Part shown: positions 52,314 through 62,249 of the stretch, in pieces | Numbering within the stretch: position 1 is the first letter of the stretch | How the letters are laid out: the number at the start of each line of letters is the position of its first letter | NCBI GenBank assembly: GCA_029851945.1 | Contig: JARKUZ010000089.1 | Coordinates: forward strand, 1 to 62,949 | Length of the DNA: 62,949 bases | Direction: 5' to 3' | Origin: Terrisporobacter sp. | Lineage (GTDB): Bacteria; Bacillota_A; Clostridia; Peptostreptococcales; Peptostreptococcaceae | Made by a program: the position numbers and the translations under genes | Notes under the pieces: generated by a model | Databases searched by the model: none | Seen by the model: only the letters and a program-made list of their open reading frames with translations | What the model was told of the DNA's origin: nothing

Positions 52314-53483
52314 ATGAATTATAATTTTGAAACTTTAGTAGACAGAAGTAATAATTTTTCAGCAAAATGGTCAGAGATGAATAAAAAATATGGAAGTAAT
52401 GACCTTCTTCCTATGTGGGTAGCTGATATGGATTTTAAGGCAGCTCCATGTATAATTGATGCTATGAGGGAAAGATTAGAACAAGGCATATATGGATACA
52501 CAACTAGACCAGATTCTTATAATGAGTCAATTGTAAACTGGGCAGCTAGAAGATACGGATGGGAGATAAAAAGTGACTGGTTAATATTCAGTCCAGGTGT
52601 TATACCATCAATAAGTTTAATAATACAAGAAATGACTGATAAAAATGACAAGATAATGATACAAGAACCAGTTTATAGTCCTTTCAACAGTGTTGTAAAA
52701 GAAAATGGCAGAAAATTAGTTATAAGTCCATTAATTAAACTTGAAGATGGAAACTATGTAATGGACTATGAAGATATAGAATCAAAGATAAAAGATGTAA
52801 AGATGTTCCTATTATGTAATCCACACAATCCAGTAGGTAGGGTTTGGACTAAAGAAGAACTAAAAAAACTAGGGGAAATATGCTTAAAAAATAATGTAAA
52901 AGTTATTTCAGATGAGATACATAGTGACATAATTTTCAAAGGGCATAAGCATGTTCCTTTTGCATCAATAAGTGAAGAATTTGCACAAAATAGTATAACT
53001 TGCATGGCACCAACTAAAACATTTAATATAGCTGGATTACAAATGTCTCAAGTTATATTACCAAATAAAGATGATTACAAGATATTAGATGCGGCATTTG
53101 CTAGATTAGATATAAGAAGAAATAATGCATTTAGTTTAGTAGCAACACAAGCTGCTTATAACCATGGTGAAGAATGGTTAAATGAATTCTTAGAATACAT
53201 AGAAGATAATATGGATTTTGCAATAAAGTATATAGAAGAAAATATGCCTTCATTAAAAGTGAAAAAGCCAGAAGGAACATATTTGTTATGGGTAGATTTT
53301 AGTGAAACTGGACTAAGTGACGAAGAAGTTGCAAAGGCTTTAGTTGAAAAAGGTAAGGTTGCATTAAATAATGGAGTAGCTTTTGGAGTTGGCGGAAAAG
53401 GATACCAAAGAATTAATTTAGCTTGCCCTAGATCTATGGTAGAAAATGGATTAGCTAGAATAAAGAAAGCTATTACTGAGTAA
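52314..53483 (+). CDS. MalY/PatB-family C-S lyase or aminotransferase
   Basis: 389 residues with the canonical family blocks: LLPMWVADMDFKAAP, LLCNPHNPVGRVWTK, ISDEIHSDI and APTKTFNIAGLQ (PLP Lys235). Such enzymes beta-eliminate cystathionine or cysteine to 2-aminoacrylate and thiol. A perfect sigma-54 promoter drives it. A closer match to the family than the copy at 38883, so the two have probably diverged in substrate. GGAGG precedes the ATG. Confidence 0.9.
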   Translation: MNYNFETLVDRSNNFSAKWSEMNKKYGSNDLLPMWVADMDFKAAPCIIDAMRERLEQGIYGYTTRPDSYNESIVNWAARRYGWEIKSDWLIFSPGVIPSISLIIQEMTDKNDKIMIQEPVYSPFNSVVKENGRKLVISPLIKLEDGNYVMDYEDIESKIKDVKMFLLCNPHNPVGRVWTKEELKKLGEICLKNNVKVISDEIHSDIIFKGHKHVPFASISEEFAQNSITCMAPTKTFNIAGLQMSQVILPNKDDYKILDAAFARLDIRRNNAFSLVATQAAYNHGEEWLNEFLEYIEDNMDFAIKYIEENMPSLKVKKPEGTYLLWVDFSETGLSDEEVAKALVEKGKVALNNGVAFGVGGKGYQRINLACPRSMVENGLARIKKAITE

Positions 53484-53492
53484 GAAGGATGC

Positions 53493-53535
53493 TTACTACG
53501 AAATAGATTAATTAGAACAATCTATTTCGTAGTAA
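53493..53535 (+). other. 17-bp perfect hairpin between lyase and nhaC
   Basis: Stem 53493-53509 with 53519-53535, core TACTACGAAATAGATT, without a T-run. It may attenuate or stabilise mRNA between the lyase and the antiporter gene, or be a small palindromic repeat. Confidence 0.6.
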
Positions 53536-53600
53536 ATAAAAAGTTAGTTCAATCAAAGAAAACGTTATTGTAACGTATTATCAAATGGGGGAATTATAAA

Positions 53601-55034
53601 ATGAGTAAAACTGTTGAAAAAAGAAAACCGACATTTAGGTATGCAGCACTAGTAATGATCGCAATAATAGCTTTAACAACTACTGGTATGGTTGTATTTA
53701 ATGCATCTATAACAACAATGTTCTTATTATCTTGGTTAATAGTGGTACCAGCAGCTATGAGGCTAGGGTATACTAATAGTGAGATTGAGGAATTAGGATT
53801 TGAAGTTGGGAAGGGAGCTTTTCAATCTAATTTAATTATACTTTCTGTTGGAGTATTAATTGCTACTTGGATAGCAGCTGGTACTATTCCTACAATAGTT
53901 TATGGTGGGCTTACAATAATAACACCTAAATATTTCTTAGTTACATCATTAATAGTATGTTCATTAACATCTTTAGCTACAGGAACTTCTTGGGGAACTT
54001 TAGGAACTTCTGGTATAGCTTTAATGAGTATTGGTACTAGTATGGGGGTTCCTGCTGGCTTAACAGCTGGGGCGATAATATCTGGTGCATTCTTCGGTGA
54101 TAAGATATCACCACTTTCAGATTCTACAAATTTATCAGCTGCAGTTTGTAAAACAGATGTTATAACTCATATAAAACATATGATGTTATCAACAACTCCG
54201 GCTTATATAATATGTATTATTTTATATACAGTTATAGGATTTAAATATGCTAACAATACTATAGATTACAATCAAATAAATCAAGTAATGAAAGTTTTAA
54301 GTGATAATTTTAATATCGGTTTTATTGCGATAATTCCAATAATATTTTTATTTACTTTATTATTGTTACAAAAGCCAGCTATAGTGTCTATATTAGCTTC
54401 TGGTGCGCTAGGGGCAGTTATAGCATTTATTCAAGAAGGAGAAAGTATTAATAATTTATTAAATTATATGCTTAATGGATTTTCTATAGATACAGGTCTT
54501 ACTTATACAGATCAATTACTAAACCGTGGTGGTATAATGAGTATGGCTGAAACTGTACTATTAGTATTTATAGTATTTGTAATAGCCGGTATTCTTCAAA
54601 AAACAGGTTTCTTAGATGTACTATTACAACCTATATTAAATAAAATAGGAAACTCTAGAACTAAGCTAATAGGATCTACATTTATAGCAAGTTATGCAGC
54701 AAATGCATTTAGTTCTTCTATGATGTTTACTTCTGTATTTGTAGGTACTATAATGTCACCTTTATACAAAGATTTTAAGTTAAAACCAGAAAACTTATCT
54801 AGAATTATACAAGATACTGCAACACTTGGCGCTCCATTAATTCCGTGGAACTCTAATGCAATCTTTTGTAGTCAAACTTTAGGTGTTAGTGCATTTGAAT
54901 TTATACCATACTGTTTCTTAAGTTGGATAACTCCAGTAATAACATTTATATACGGAGTTACTGGATTTACAATGAATACTTATACAGAAGAGGAACTTAA
55001 AGCATTAGAAGAAGAAGAGGTTAATGTCATATAA
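53601..55034 (+). CDS. NhaC-family Na+/H+ or amino-acid antiporter
   Basis: 477 residues with about eleven helices. Family blocks LTSLATGTSWGTLGTSG, ISGAFFGDKISPLSDSTNLSA and APLIPWNSNAIFCSQTLG are visible. NhaC relatives exchange Na+/H+, malate/lactate or other ions. Position behind the lyase suggests import of an amino acid or export of an end product (inference). GGGGG precedes the ATG. Confidence 0.88.
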   Translation: MSKTVEKRKPTFRYAALVMIAIIALTTTGMVVFNASITTMFLLSWLIVVPAAMRLGYTNSEIEELGFEVGKGAFQSNLIILSVGVLIATWIAAGTIPTIVYGGLTIITPKYFLVTSLIVCSLTSLATGTSWGTLGTSGIALMSIGTSMGVPAGLTAGAIISGAFFGDKISPLSDSTNLSAAVCKTDVITHIKHMMLSTTPAYIICIILYTVIGFKYANNTIDYNQINQVMKVLSDNFNIGFIAIIPIIFLFTLLLLQKPAIVSILASGALGAVIAFIQEGESINNLLNYMLNGFSIDTGLTYTDQLLNRGGIMSMAETVLLVFIVFVIAGILQKTGFLDVLLQPILNKIGNSRTKLIGSTFIASYAANAFSSSMMFTSVFVGTIMSPLYKDFKLKPENLSRIIQDTATLGAPLIPWNSNAIFCSQTLGVSAFEFIPYCFLSWITPVITFIYGVTGFTMNTYTEEELKALEEEEVNVI

Positions 55035-55054
55035 AAAGTAAGGAGTAATTAATT

Positions 55055-55339
55055 ATGGAATTTCATTATTATTATTTAATCCAAGATATTGTTGGGCTAA
55101 TAGCAGCTTTTATAGGATTAAGAATGGTTACATTATGCTTTAGAATCATGTTATCTGGTAAGATGTCCAAAAATATATTTTTGATTGCACTGAAATATGC
55201 TTTAGTTACAATCTCAGGAGTTAATTTGTTAATTAATCAATTTGGATTAAAACCTTGGATTATAAGTATAATACTGATATTCATATCAACTATAATTGCA
55301 CCAAAAGAAAAAAGTAGGGGAATTAAAATAGAAAATTAA
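55055..55339 (+). CDS. Small membrane protein
   Basis: 94 residues with three hydrophobic segments (~5-30, 40-60, 67-85). It starts 20 bases behind the antiporter gene after AAGGAG, so the two are probably co-transcribed. Family not recognised; an accessory subunit of the transporter is a reasonable guess. Confidence 0.65.
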   Translation: MEFHYYYLIQDIVGLIAAFIGLRMVTLCFRIMLSGKMSKNIFLIALKYALVTISGVNLLINQFGLKPWIISIILIFISTIIAPKEKSRGIKIEN

Positions 55340-55350
55340 ATTTACAAGCA

Positions 55351-55384
55351 AAAAGGTATTATCAAAATCTTGATAATACCTTTT
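55351..55384. terminator. Bidirectional terminator
   Basis: 14-bp perfect stem AAAAGGTATTATCA/TGATAATACCTTTT between the convergent small-membrane-protein and D-serine ammonia-lyase genes. Confidence 0.88.
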
Positions 55385-55389
55385 ATTCA

Positions 55390-56751
55390 CTACTTAAGTA
55401 GTGAAACACCTTTGTTATAGTATTCATCCATCATATCTTTAGGGACCATACTTCCTCCAGTCGCCCAAGCTATATGAGTTATATTTTCTATTTTATCTTC
55501 AAGATTATTAGCTTTTAAATATTTCTTACCTTCTTCAGAAGTAAGTATATTTATTATACCTGGGACACCGGCAAGTGCTGAAGGTTCTAAGAATATATTT
55601 TCACTATCAGCCATTTTAGTTAATAATCTGTACATATTTTCATCAGTAACAGAGTAGCATCCACTCATTAATTTTTCTAATGTTTTACCAACAAATCCAG
55701 AAGCTCTACCAACAGCTAATCCATCAGCAGCAGTTATATTGTCTATTCCAAAATCTTGAACAGATACTTTATCATGCTCACCAGTCATACATCCTATCAT
55801 CATACATGGAGAGTGTGTTGGTTCAGCAAAGAAGAAGTGTACGTTATCTTTGTATAAAAGTTTAAGTCCAAAAGCCACTCCACCAGGACCTCCACCAACA
55901 CCGCATGGTAAGTATACAAATAGTGGATGATTAGCATCTACTTTTACGTTCATATCTTTTAATTGCTTATCTAGTCTTTTAGCAGCAACAGAGTATCCTA
56001 AGAATAAGTTTTTAGAGTTTTCGTCATCTACGAAGTAGCTATTAGCATCTGCTTCTGCTTGTTTTCTTCCTTCTTCAACAGCTTTACTGTAGTCAGATTC
56101 GTATTCTATAACTTCAACACCTCTGCTTCTTAATAAGTCTTTTTTCCATTGTCTAGCATCTGCAGACATATGAACTGTAACTTTGAAACCAAGTTTAGCA
56201 CTCATTATACCTATACTTAGGCCTAAGTTTCCAGTCGAACCAACTACTACAGAATATTGAGAAAAGAATTTTCTAACTTCATCACTATCTAATTTAACAT
56301 AGTTGTCTTCTAATGATATTATGTTGTTTGCTAAAGCTAAATCTTCAGCATGTTTTAATACTTCATATATTCCACCTCTAGCTTTTATAGATCCTGACAC
56401 TTTAAGGTGACTGTCACATTTTAATAGTAGATTTCCAGCAAGCTTTTCACCACAAATTTCTTCTAACTTAGCTTTCATATTATCTATTTTAGCTATTGGA
56501 GATTCTATTATTCCATTTTCTGATTGAGTTTCAGGAAATACCTTTGCTATGTATGGAGCAAATCTATTTAATCTTGCTTCTGCATCTAGTACATCAGCTT
56601 CAGAAAGCGAAACATTTTCCATACCTTTATCAAAATTAGTATGAAGTGGATTTATCCATATTGATTCTTTTAAGTCTATTATTTCTTTTAATAAAGGATA
56701 TTCTTTAATCCAAGTTGATATTTCTTTGTTTAAAACTTTTGTATTAGGCAT
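55390..56751 (-). CDS. dsdA: D-serine ammonia-lyase
   Basis: 453 residues from ATG 56751; an ATG four codons earlier lies inside the AAGGATGG ribosome site. Fold-type II PLP enzyme: [14 protein letters not shown] with Schiff-base Lys123, the [13 protein letters not shown] loop, [14 protein letters not shown] phosphate-binding segment, and KDMMDEYY at the C-terminus. Converts D-serine to pyruvate and ammonia through 2-aminoacrylate. It is divergent from an XRE-cupin regulator. Confidence 0.93.
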   Translation of the reverse strand: MPNTKVLNKEISTWIKEYPLLKEIIDLKESIWINPLHTNFDKGMENVSLSEADVLDAEARLNRFAPYIAKVFPETQSENGIIESPIAKIDNMKAKLEEICGEKLAGNLLLKCDSHLKVSGSIKARGGIYEVLKHAEDLALANNIISLEDNYVKLDSDEVRKFFSQYSVVVGSTGNLGLSIGIMSAKLGFKVTVHMSADARQWKKDLLRSRGVEVIEYESDYSKAVEEGRKQAEADANSYFVDDENSKNLFLGYSVAAKRLDKQLKDMNVKVDANHPLFVYLPCGVGGGPGGVAFGLKLLYKDNVHFFFAEPTHSPCMMIGCMTGEHDKVSVQDFGIDNITAADGLAVGRASGFVGKTLEKLMSGCYSVTDENMYRLLTKMADSENIFLEPSALAGVPGIINILTSEEGKKYLKANNLEDKIENITHIAWATGGSMVPKDMMDEYYNKGVSLLK

Positions 56752-56809
56752 AATAATAACCATCCTTATATTTTTATTTTTAATTCTTACATATATTTGT
56801 TAATGTTGA

Positions 56810-56854
56810 TTAAGTATTAATTAATTTTATTTAATATTGTTAAATAATACTTAA
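56810..56854. promoter_or_regulatory. Inverted repeat in dsdA/regulator promoter region
   Basis: Perfect 10-bp inverted repeat TTAAGTATTA/TAATACTTAA (56810-56819 with 56845-56854) between the divergent genes, a candidate binding site of the XRE-cupin regulator. Confidence 0.45.
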
Positions 56855-57004
56855 CTAATATTAGCATCTTTTATAAATGACGTCAATTATATTTAATTAT
56901 TTTTATAAAAATTAAATATAATTTAATTAAATTGCTAAGAATAATTTATATTGATATAATTATTTAATGATAATTTTAAATATACGAATGAGGTAAATTA
57001 ATAT

Positions 57005-57559
57005 ATGAATGAAGTAGATATATCAAGAAATATTACTGAATATAGAAAAAGAAAAAATTTGACCATAAAAGAATTAGCTAACTTAACAGGTGTAACGCCT
57101 TCTTTACTTAGTCAAATAGAAAAGGGGACATCGAACCCGTCTATAAATACACTAAAACAAATTTCTAAGGCTCTAGATATACCATTATTTAATTTTTTTA
57201 TAAATGATAATCCAACTGAAAATTTAGTAGTTAGAAAAGATAGTCGTAAAAAAATAATGTTTGCTGAGGATGATAGCTTTGCTTATGAATTATTGACTCC
57301 AAATTCACAAGGAACCATAGAGTTTATGCTTATGAAGATACCTAAAGGTGAGTCATCTTCAAAAGAACTCTTTAGTCATAAGGGGGAAGAAGTGGCTTAT
57401 GTTATAAAAGGTTGTGTAAGTTTACATTTGATGAGTACAGTTATTGAGTTAAACTGTGGAGATAGTGTAAAAATACCACCACATTCAAATCATAAGTGGG
57501 AAAATAATACTGATGAAGATTGTGAAGTTATATTTGCAGTAACACCTCCATCATTCTAG
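57005..57559 (+). CDS. XRE-family regulator with cupin domain
   Basis: 184 residues: N-terminal helix-turn-helix (~8-62; LTIKELANLTGVTPSLLSQIEKGTS) and C-terminal cupin (~115-180; HKGEEVAYVIKGCV, PPHSNHKWEN). This architecture is common for regulators of amino-acid catabolism that bind a small ligand in the cupin. Divergent from dsdA, which it probably controls. Confidence 0.88.
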   Translation: MNEVDISRNITEYRKRKNLTIKELANLTGVTPSLLSQIEKGTSNPSINTLKQISKALDIPLFNFFINDNPTENLVVRKDSRKKIMFAEDDSFAYELLTPNSQGTIEFMLMKIPKGESSSKELFSHKGEEVAYVIKGCVSLHLMSTVIELNCGDSVKIPPHSNHKWENNTDEDCEVIFAVTPPSF

Positions 57560-57600
57560 AAAATAATAAAATAAATTAGAAAAATCAAAGAACTTATATA

Positions 57601-57640
57601 AAAACATACCTAAAGTTACAATCAATTTGGGTATGTTTTT
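57601..57640 (+). terminator. Intrinsic terminator
   Basis: 10-bp stem AAAACATACC/GGTATGTTTT (57601-57610 with 57630-57639), ending in five T. Confidence 0.8.
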
Positions 57641-57752
57641 ATATATTGCCATAATTATTCTGTTTAAATTCATTAAAAAAGTATATTAATTATAATAAGA
57701 AATAATTATAAATAATAAAAATTTAAAATAAACATAGAGAGAAAGGCATGCT

Positions 57753-58556
57753 ATGGAAGAAACAAAACTTATAAAGATGATAAATAACAATCCATTTGTT
57801 ATAAAAACTATAAACAATCCAACAGATGAGATGAAGTTATTAGCTATAAAGAAAAATGGGCTTGTATTAGAATATATAGAAAATCCAACTATAGAGATGC
57901 AAGAACTAGCTATAGATAATAATGCTAGAGCAATTAAATATATAGACAAACCAACAGAAGAGATGATGATAAAAGCTGTAAGCGATGGCTGGACTATTTT
58001 AGATTGTATTAAAAAACCAACTGATAAAGTAATTAAGTTAGCTATAGATAAAGCTGGATGGGCTATTAAATATGTTGAAAATCCAAGTGAGGAGCTACAA
58101 TTATTAGCAGTAAAAAAAGATTACGATTCACTAAAATATATAAAAAATCCTTATGAAAGTGTGCAAGAAGAGGCTGTGAAAATAAGTTATGATGCATTAA
58201 GATATATAGATTCACCTAGCTATAATGCACAGATTTTAGCTATTAAAAGTAATGAAGCAGCTATTAGATTTATAAAAAACTTAGATAAAAATAAAATGTT
58301 AGAATTTTTAAAGGTAAATATTTTAGTAATTAAATATATTCAAAATGAGATAGCTAAAGATGAATTAGAAGAAGTATTAAAAGAAATGCTATCAAAGGAA
58401 GATGTTGAAGAAAAATACGTTAGAGATTTTTTAAATTGTAAAACTATAGATAAAAATAATGATAATATATCAATGGACAAGATAATGTTCATTTATAAAT
58501 ACGGAAGTAAAAAAGCTAAAAAAATAGCTGTAGATGAAAAACTTAAGATGATATAG
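57753..58556 (+). CDS. DUF4116-type tandem repeat protein
   Basis: 267 residues built of about seven ~23-residue helical repeats. Each has the pattern (N/D)PTxEMxxLAIxxxGxxIKYI and repeats run from ~18 to ~175, followed by a more divergent helical C-terminus (~180-267). Such repeats resemble ankyrin or HEAT scaffolds and fit DUF4116. GAGAAAGG lies ~8 bases before the ATG. It starts a three-gene unit with a MoxR ATPase (12 bases away) and a VWA metallopeptidase-like gene (3 bases), so it is probably the substrate, adaptor or regulator of that ATPase pair. Confidence 0.8.
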   Translation: MEETKLIKMINNNPFVIKTINNPTDEMKLLAIKKNGLVLEYIENPTIEMQELAIDNNARAIKYIDKPTEEMMIKAVSDGWTILDCIKKPTDKVIKLAIDKAGWAIKYVENPSEELQLLAVKKDYDSLKYIKNPYESVQEEAVKISYDALRYIDSPSYNAQILAIKSNEAAIRFIKNLDKNKMLEFLKVNILVIKYIQNEIAKDELEEVLKEMLSKEDVEEKYVRDFLNCKTIDKNNDNISMDKIMFIYKYGSKKAKKIAVDEKLKMI

Positions 58557-58568
58557 GAGAAATAAAAA

Positions 58569-59699
58569 ATGAATTTTATAGATACATTAAAGAGCGTTGA
58601 CTTAGTTTTAGCTACTGGGGAAGTACCTCTAGTAGTTGGAGAGAGTGGAATCGGAAAAACAGCTTTAGCAAAAAGGCTTGCTAAAGAAAATAATTGGAGT
58701 TTAGTTGTTATTGATGGAAATCTTCTTAAAGAAGGTGAAATAGGTGGTCTTCCAACTATAGCATCTTATTTAGGCGTTAACTCTAATGGAGATGAGATAG
58801 AAAAGAAAACAACAGTATATGCAGTTCATAACAAGTTAAGAGAAATTGACGAAGAAATATCTAAAGGAAATACAGTTCTTTTATTTATAGATGAAATAAA
58901 TCGTTGTGAGCATACGGTACAACAAGAACTTATGAACTTAATATTAAATAGAGAAATAAATGGATATAAGTTACATGATGATGTAAAAATTTTAGCAGCA
59001 ATGAATCCATCAAGTAAGTATGGTTCAGACTTTGATTACCAAGTTGTAGATATGGATGCAGCTCAAGAAAATAGATTTGTATGGTTAAACATGGAACCAG
59101 ACCATGCACAATGGTTAAGATGGGCAATTGATTCTGGTATTGAGCAAAAAGTCATAGAGTTTATATCGACATTCCCAGAGTATTTACACAAAATAAATGA
59201 AGGAGATGTATCAGCAACTCCAAGAAGTTATGAAAGAGTTTCTAAAAGTTACAAGGTATATAAGGAGCAAAAAGATTCAATACCAAAGGCTGTATTTTTA
59301 AATGTAATAAAAGGAAATGTAGGAAATGTTATCGCGGAGGAATTTATAAGTTTTATTGAATCAGATTATAGTCCACTTATATCTTATGAAGAGGTTTTTT
59401 GTGGAGAAACTTTAAGTGAATCTATTATAGAAAGATTAAAAAAAGAAAGTCATACAAGACTTTATTTATCAGCAATGAATATTTTAAGAGATTTAGAATC
59501 TAATATAAAAAATGGAGATTATGAATCAAGTTATTATATTAATAGATTTGTACAGTTTTTAAAAGCATATCCTATAGATTTAATGGTAGGAATTATGAAA
59601 GAAATCAAAAATAGCTATAAAAAAGTATATGAAAAAGCGATAGAAAATGAAGAATTCGTAGAGGCTTACTTTGAATCTTATAAACTAATAAGGGGATAG
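58569..59699 (+). CDS. MoxR-family AAA+ ATPase
   Basis: 376 residues: Walker A GESGIGKT (24-31), Walker B LLFIDEINRC (~105-114), sensor-1 LAAMNPSSKYG (~136-146) and an Arg-finger-bearing region. MoxR proteins act as chaperones that insert metals or remodel complexes together with VWA partners. GGAG precedes the ATG 9-12 bases upstream. The stop is 3 bases from the VWA gene start. Confidence 0.9.
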   Translation: MNFIDTLKSVDLVLATGEVPLVVGESGIGKTALAKRLAKENNWSLVVIDGNLLKEGEIGGLPTIASYLGVNSNGDEIEKKTTVYAVHNKLREIDEEISKGNTVLLFIDEINRCEHTVQQELMNLILNREINGYKLHDDVKILAAMNPSSKYGSDFDYQVVDMDAAQENRFVWLNMEPDHAQWLRWAIDSGIEQKVIEFISTFPEYLHKINEGDVSATPRSYERVSKSYKVYKEQKDSIPKAVFLNVIKGNVGNVIAEEFISFIESDYSPLISYEEVFCGETLSESIIERLKKESHTRLYLSAMNILRDLESNIKNGDYESSYYINRFVQFLKAYPIDLMVGIMKEIKNSYKKVYEKAIENEEFVEAYFESYKLIRG

Positions 59700-59702
59700 C
59701 TT

Positions 59703-61112
59703 ATGGAAATTTACTTTGATAAACAAAAAAGAGATCTTTATTATAAAGCAGAAAAAATTATAGATACGTATGCTATGTTAAAAGCAAATCACAAGGGTGA
59801 AAAATTTGAGATAGACATACCACAAGATTTCAAAAATGAATTTTTTAGTTTAGTAGATAAAGTTAATTTAAGCCTTATGGAAGATAAAGATAATTTCTAT
59901 GGATATTTTTTATTTCAAACATCAAGAGAAATAAGATTTGATATAAGTAGTCCTACTGCTATAAATTTTAAAGGAGCTAAGTATGTTATATACTTTAACC
60001 CAATAATTTTTTTAGATCTTAATATGAAGCAAATGGAAAGTACAATTAAACATGAAATTCTTCATGTAATATCTATGCATTTAGTAAGAGCAAAAGAATT
60101 AAAAGGAAAGTATAGCACATTAGCTATTAATATGGCTATGGATATAGTGGTTAATAAATATTTAAATAATTTACCACCATATGCTGTTACTTTAGAAAAC
60201 GTAAATGTAAAATACAATTTAAAACTTGAACCTTATGAGCCTTTTGAATACTATGTAGAAAAAATTCAAACTGAATTAGATTTACAAGAAGTAGATAAAG
60301 ATGGCGAAGAAGATGATACTCGTCAGTCTAATGATATAGAAACTGAATACAATCCAGAAAAAACTCATGATATTTGGGAAGATTCTAGTAATATAGATGA
60401 AGAAACTCTTAAAGAATTTACCCAAAAAGCTATTAATAATTCTCAAAAAGGTAAAATTCCAGAATACTTAGATGGTATGATATCATCACTTAAAAATAGT
60501 AAAGGCGAATTGCCTTGGAACTTATATCTTAATAGATTGATGGGAACAGTCGAAAGTAATAAAAAGAAGACTATAACAAGAAGAAATAGAAGACAGCCAA
60601 ATAGATTAGATTTGAGGGGCCAGTTGAGATCTCATAAAGCAGAAATAGCTGTTGCACTTGATATAAGTGGAAGTATTAGTGATGAAGAATTTAAACAGGC
60701 TATTAAGGAAGTACTTAATATAGTAAAAAATTATAACCATGAAATTACAATTATAGAATGTGACAATGAAATTAGACGTGTGTACAAAGTCAAATCTGTA
60801 AAAGATATAAAAGAAAGACTTAAAAGGAGAGGCTCAACTAAGTTTAGCCCGGTTTTTGAATATGCTAATAATAAAAAAATTAATTTATTGGTATATTTTA
60901 CTGATGGTAAAGGAGAAGACAAGCTACAAGTAATACCTAGAGGGTATAAGATTTTGTGGGTTATTTCTGGCAGAGGAGACAAACTTTCATTAAGAGAGCC
61001 TTATGGAGCAGTTAAAAAACTTAGCAAGGTTAAAATAAAAGATGATACATTAGACATGAGTGATGTTAGAAATGATGGATATTCAATGAATAACCAAGCT
61101 CCAATTTTATAA
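59703..61112 (+). CDS. HExxH and VWA domain protein (DUF2201-like)
   Basis: 469 residues. The N-terminal metallopeptidase-like domain has HEILHVISMH (H117-E118-x2-H121, extra H126), an acidic linker (~195-235), a basic block (~288-300) and a C-terminal VWA domain whose MIDAS motif is D320-I-S322-G-S324. This is the COG3864-like combination that is paired with MoxR ATPases. The zincin motif suggests a proteolytic or metal-handling function. Translation is coupled to the MoxR gene. Confidence 0.85.
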   Translation: MEIYFDKQKRDLYYKAEKIIDTYAMLKANHKGEKFEIDIPQDFKNEFFSLVDKVNLSLMEDKDNFYGYFLFQTSREIRFDISSPTAINFKGAKYVIYFNPIIFLDLNMKQMESTIKHEILHVISMHLVRAKELKGKYSTLAINMAMDIVVNKYLNNLPPYAVTLENVNVKYNLKLEPYEPFEYYVEKIQTELDLQEVDKDGEEDDTRQSNDIETEYNPEKTHDIWEDSSNIDEETLKEFTQKAINNSQKGKIPEYLDGMISSLKNSKGELPWNLYLNRLMGTVESNKKKTITRRNRRQPNRLDLRGQLRSHKAEIAVALDISGSISDEEFKQAIKEVLNIVKNYNHEITIIECDNEIRRVYKVKSVKDIKERLKRRGSTKFSPVFEYANNKKINLLVYFTDGKGEDKLQVIPRGYKILWVISGRGDKLSLREPYGAVKKLSKVKIKDDTLDMSDVRNDGYSMNNQAPIL

Positions 61113-61137
61113 ATATTATAGTGGGTATGCTTAAAAA

Positions 61138-61167
61138 AGTATTGATGGAAACATCAATACTTTTTTT
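61138..61167 (+). terminator. Strong intrinsic terminator
   Basis: AGTATTGATG/CATCAATACT stem with a GAAA tetraloop (61138-61147, 61152-61161) and seven T. Confidence 0.93.
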
Positions 61168-61212
61168 AATTTATTAAAGCAATACTATTATATTTATAAT
61201 TAAACTATTTTA

Positions 61213-61971
61213 TTAAAGTTTTTTACCTAAACAAGCCATATAAATTACAAACTCATTTTCTCCATCTAAATCTAGCATGTTATCAATTATATCCTGATCA
61301 TAGATTCCAATAGCACAAGTCCCGTAATTAAGAGATTCTGATGCTATGTAAAGATTTTGGCAAACATGACCAATATCTATAAGTATTTTTTTATGAGCAG
61401 TTATACTAAATTTATGTTCACTTCTATATGGAATACAACTCCAAGCAAACACAACGGCACTTTTAGATACAAAACCTTGAACAAAAGGTTGATTTGGAGT
61501 TGCTTTATCGATTTCATCATCTATATTATTTAAAGTTTTTATAAATAAAAGTTTATGCTCTAAAGGTAAATATCTATAAACTCCACTCTTTAAATTATCA
61601 ACATTATTTATTATTAAATATGTTTCAAAGGGATGAGTACAACCAGCAGAAGGTACAGTTCTTAAGGCGCTAAATTTATCTTTTACAGTTTGGATTCCTT
61701 GAGTAGCCCAAAGTAAATACGAAAGTTCAGCTAAATTTATTTTTTCATTACTATACTTTCTTATACTTCTTCTGTCATTTATACAATCTAGTACGTTAGG
61801 TTTAACTAAAATGTCTTTGCTTACAGGAGGTAATTCTATTAAATTAGAATTTGAATCATATTCTTTTTGGAAAGAAGGAGCGGGTATTCCTTTTTGTTTA
61901 TCGGTTTTTATCTGTTTTAGTATTTCAAAATCAGCTTTAAAAAATTCTCTGTTTTGTGCAATTTTATCCAT
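61213..61971 (-). CDS. SagB-type nitroreductase
   Basis: 252 residues, FMN-dependent nitroreductase fold of the SagB/ThcOx group: DRRSIRKYSNEKINLAELS near residue 67, RTVPSAGCTHPFETY FMN-binding segment, and an IGHVCQNLYIASESLNYG helix. Family members oxidise azolines in peptide natural products, but no cyclodehydratase or precursor gene is adjacent, so a general FMN oxidoreductase role is more likely. AAGGAGAC precedes the ATG. Confidence 0.85.
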   Translation of the reverse strand: MDKIAQNREFFKADFEILKQIKTDKQKGIPAPSFQKEYDSNSNLIELPPVSKDILVKPNVLDCINDRRSIRKYSNEKINLAELSYLLWATQGIQTVKDKFSALRTVPSAGCTHPFETYLIINNVDNLKSGVYRYLPLEHKLLFIKTLNNIDDEIDKATPNQPFVQGFVSKSAVVFAWSCIPYRSEHKFSITAHKKILIDIGHVCQNLYIASESLNYGTCAIGIYDQDIIDNMLDLDGENEFVIYMACLGKKL

Positions 61972-62249
61972 AGATGTCTCCTTATTAAAATGTATAAATT
62001 TTTATACTTATTATATCATATATATAAATATAGGGTAAAAAAGTGCAAATGGTAAAATTTTCATATTTAAAGTTTAATTACATATAAAAGGAATCATCAA
62101 ATAAAAAATGAATAAATATTTTAATTCAACAATAATGAATATTTGGATAAATAGAATGTACTAAAAAATATTAAAATTATTTTAAATTAAAAAAAACTAT
62201 TTAAAATTATGTAAAATTATGTATAATTAAGATAGATGACTAAAAATTA

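Noticed and set aside
58569..61112. Magnesium or cobalt chelatase subunits
   Set aside because: The AAA and VWA domains are similar in general form, but the HExxH domain, the DUF4116 neighbour and absence of a large chelatase subunit point to the MoxR type.
61213..61971. Part of a thiazole/oxazole-modified peptide cluster
   Set aside because: Only the SagB-type oxidoreductase is present; no cyclodehydratase, precursor peptide or exporter lies next to it.
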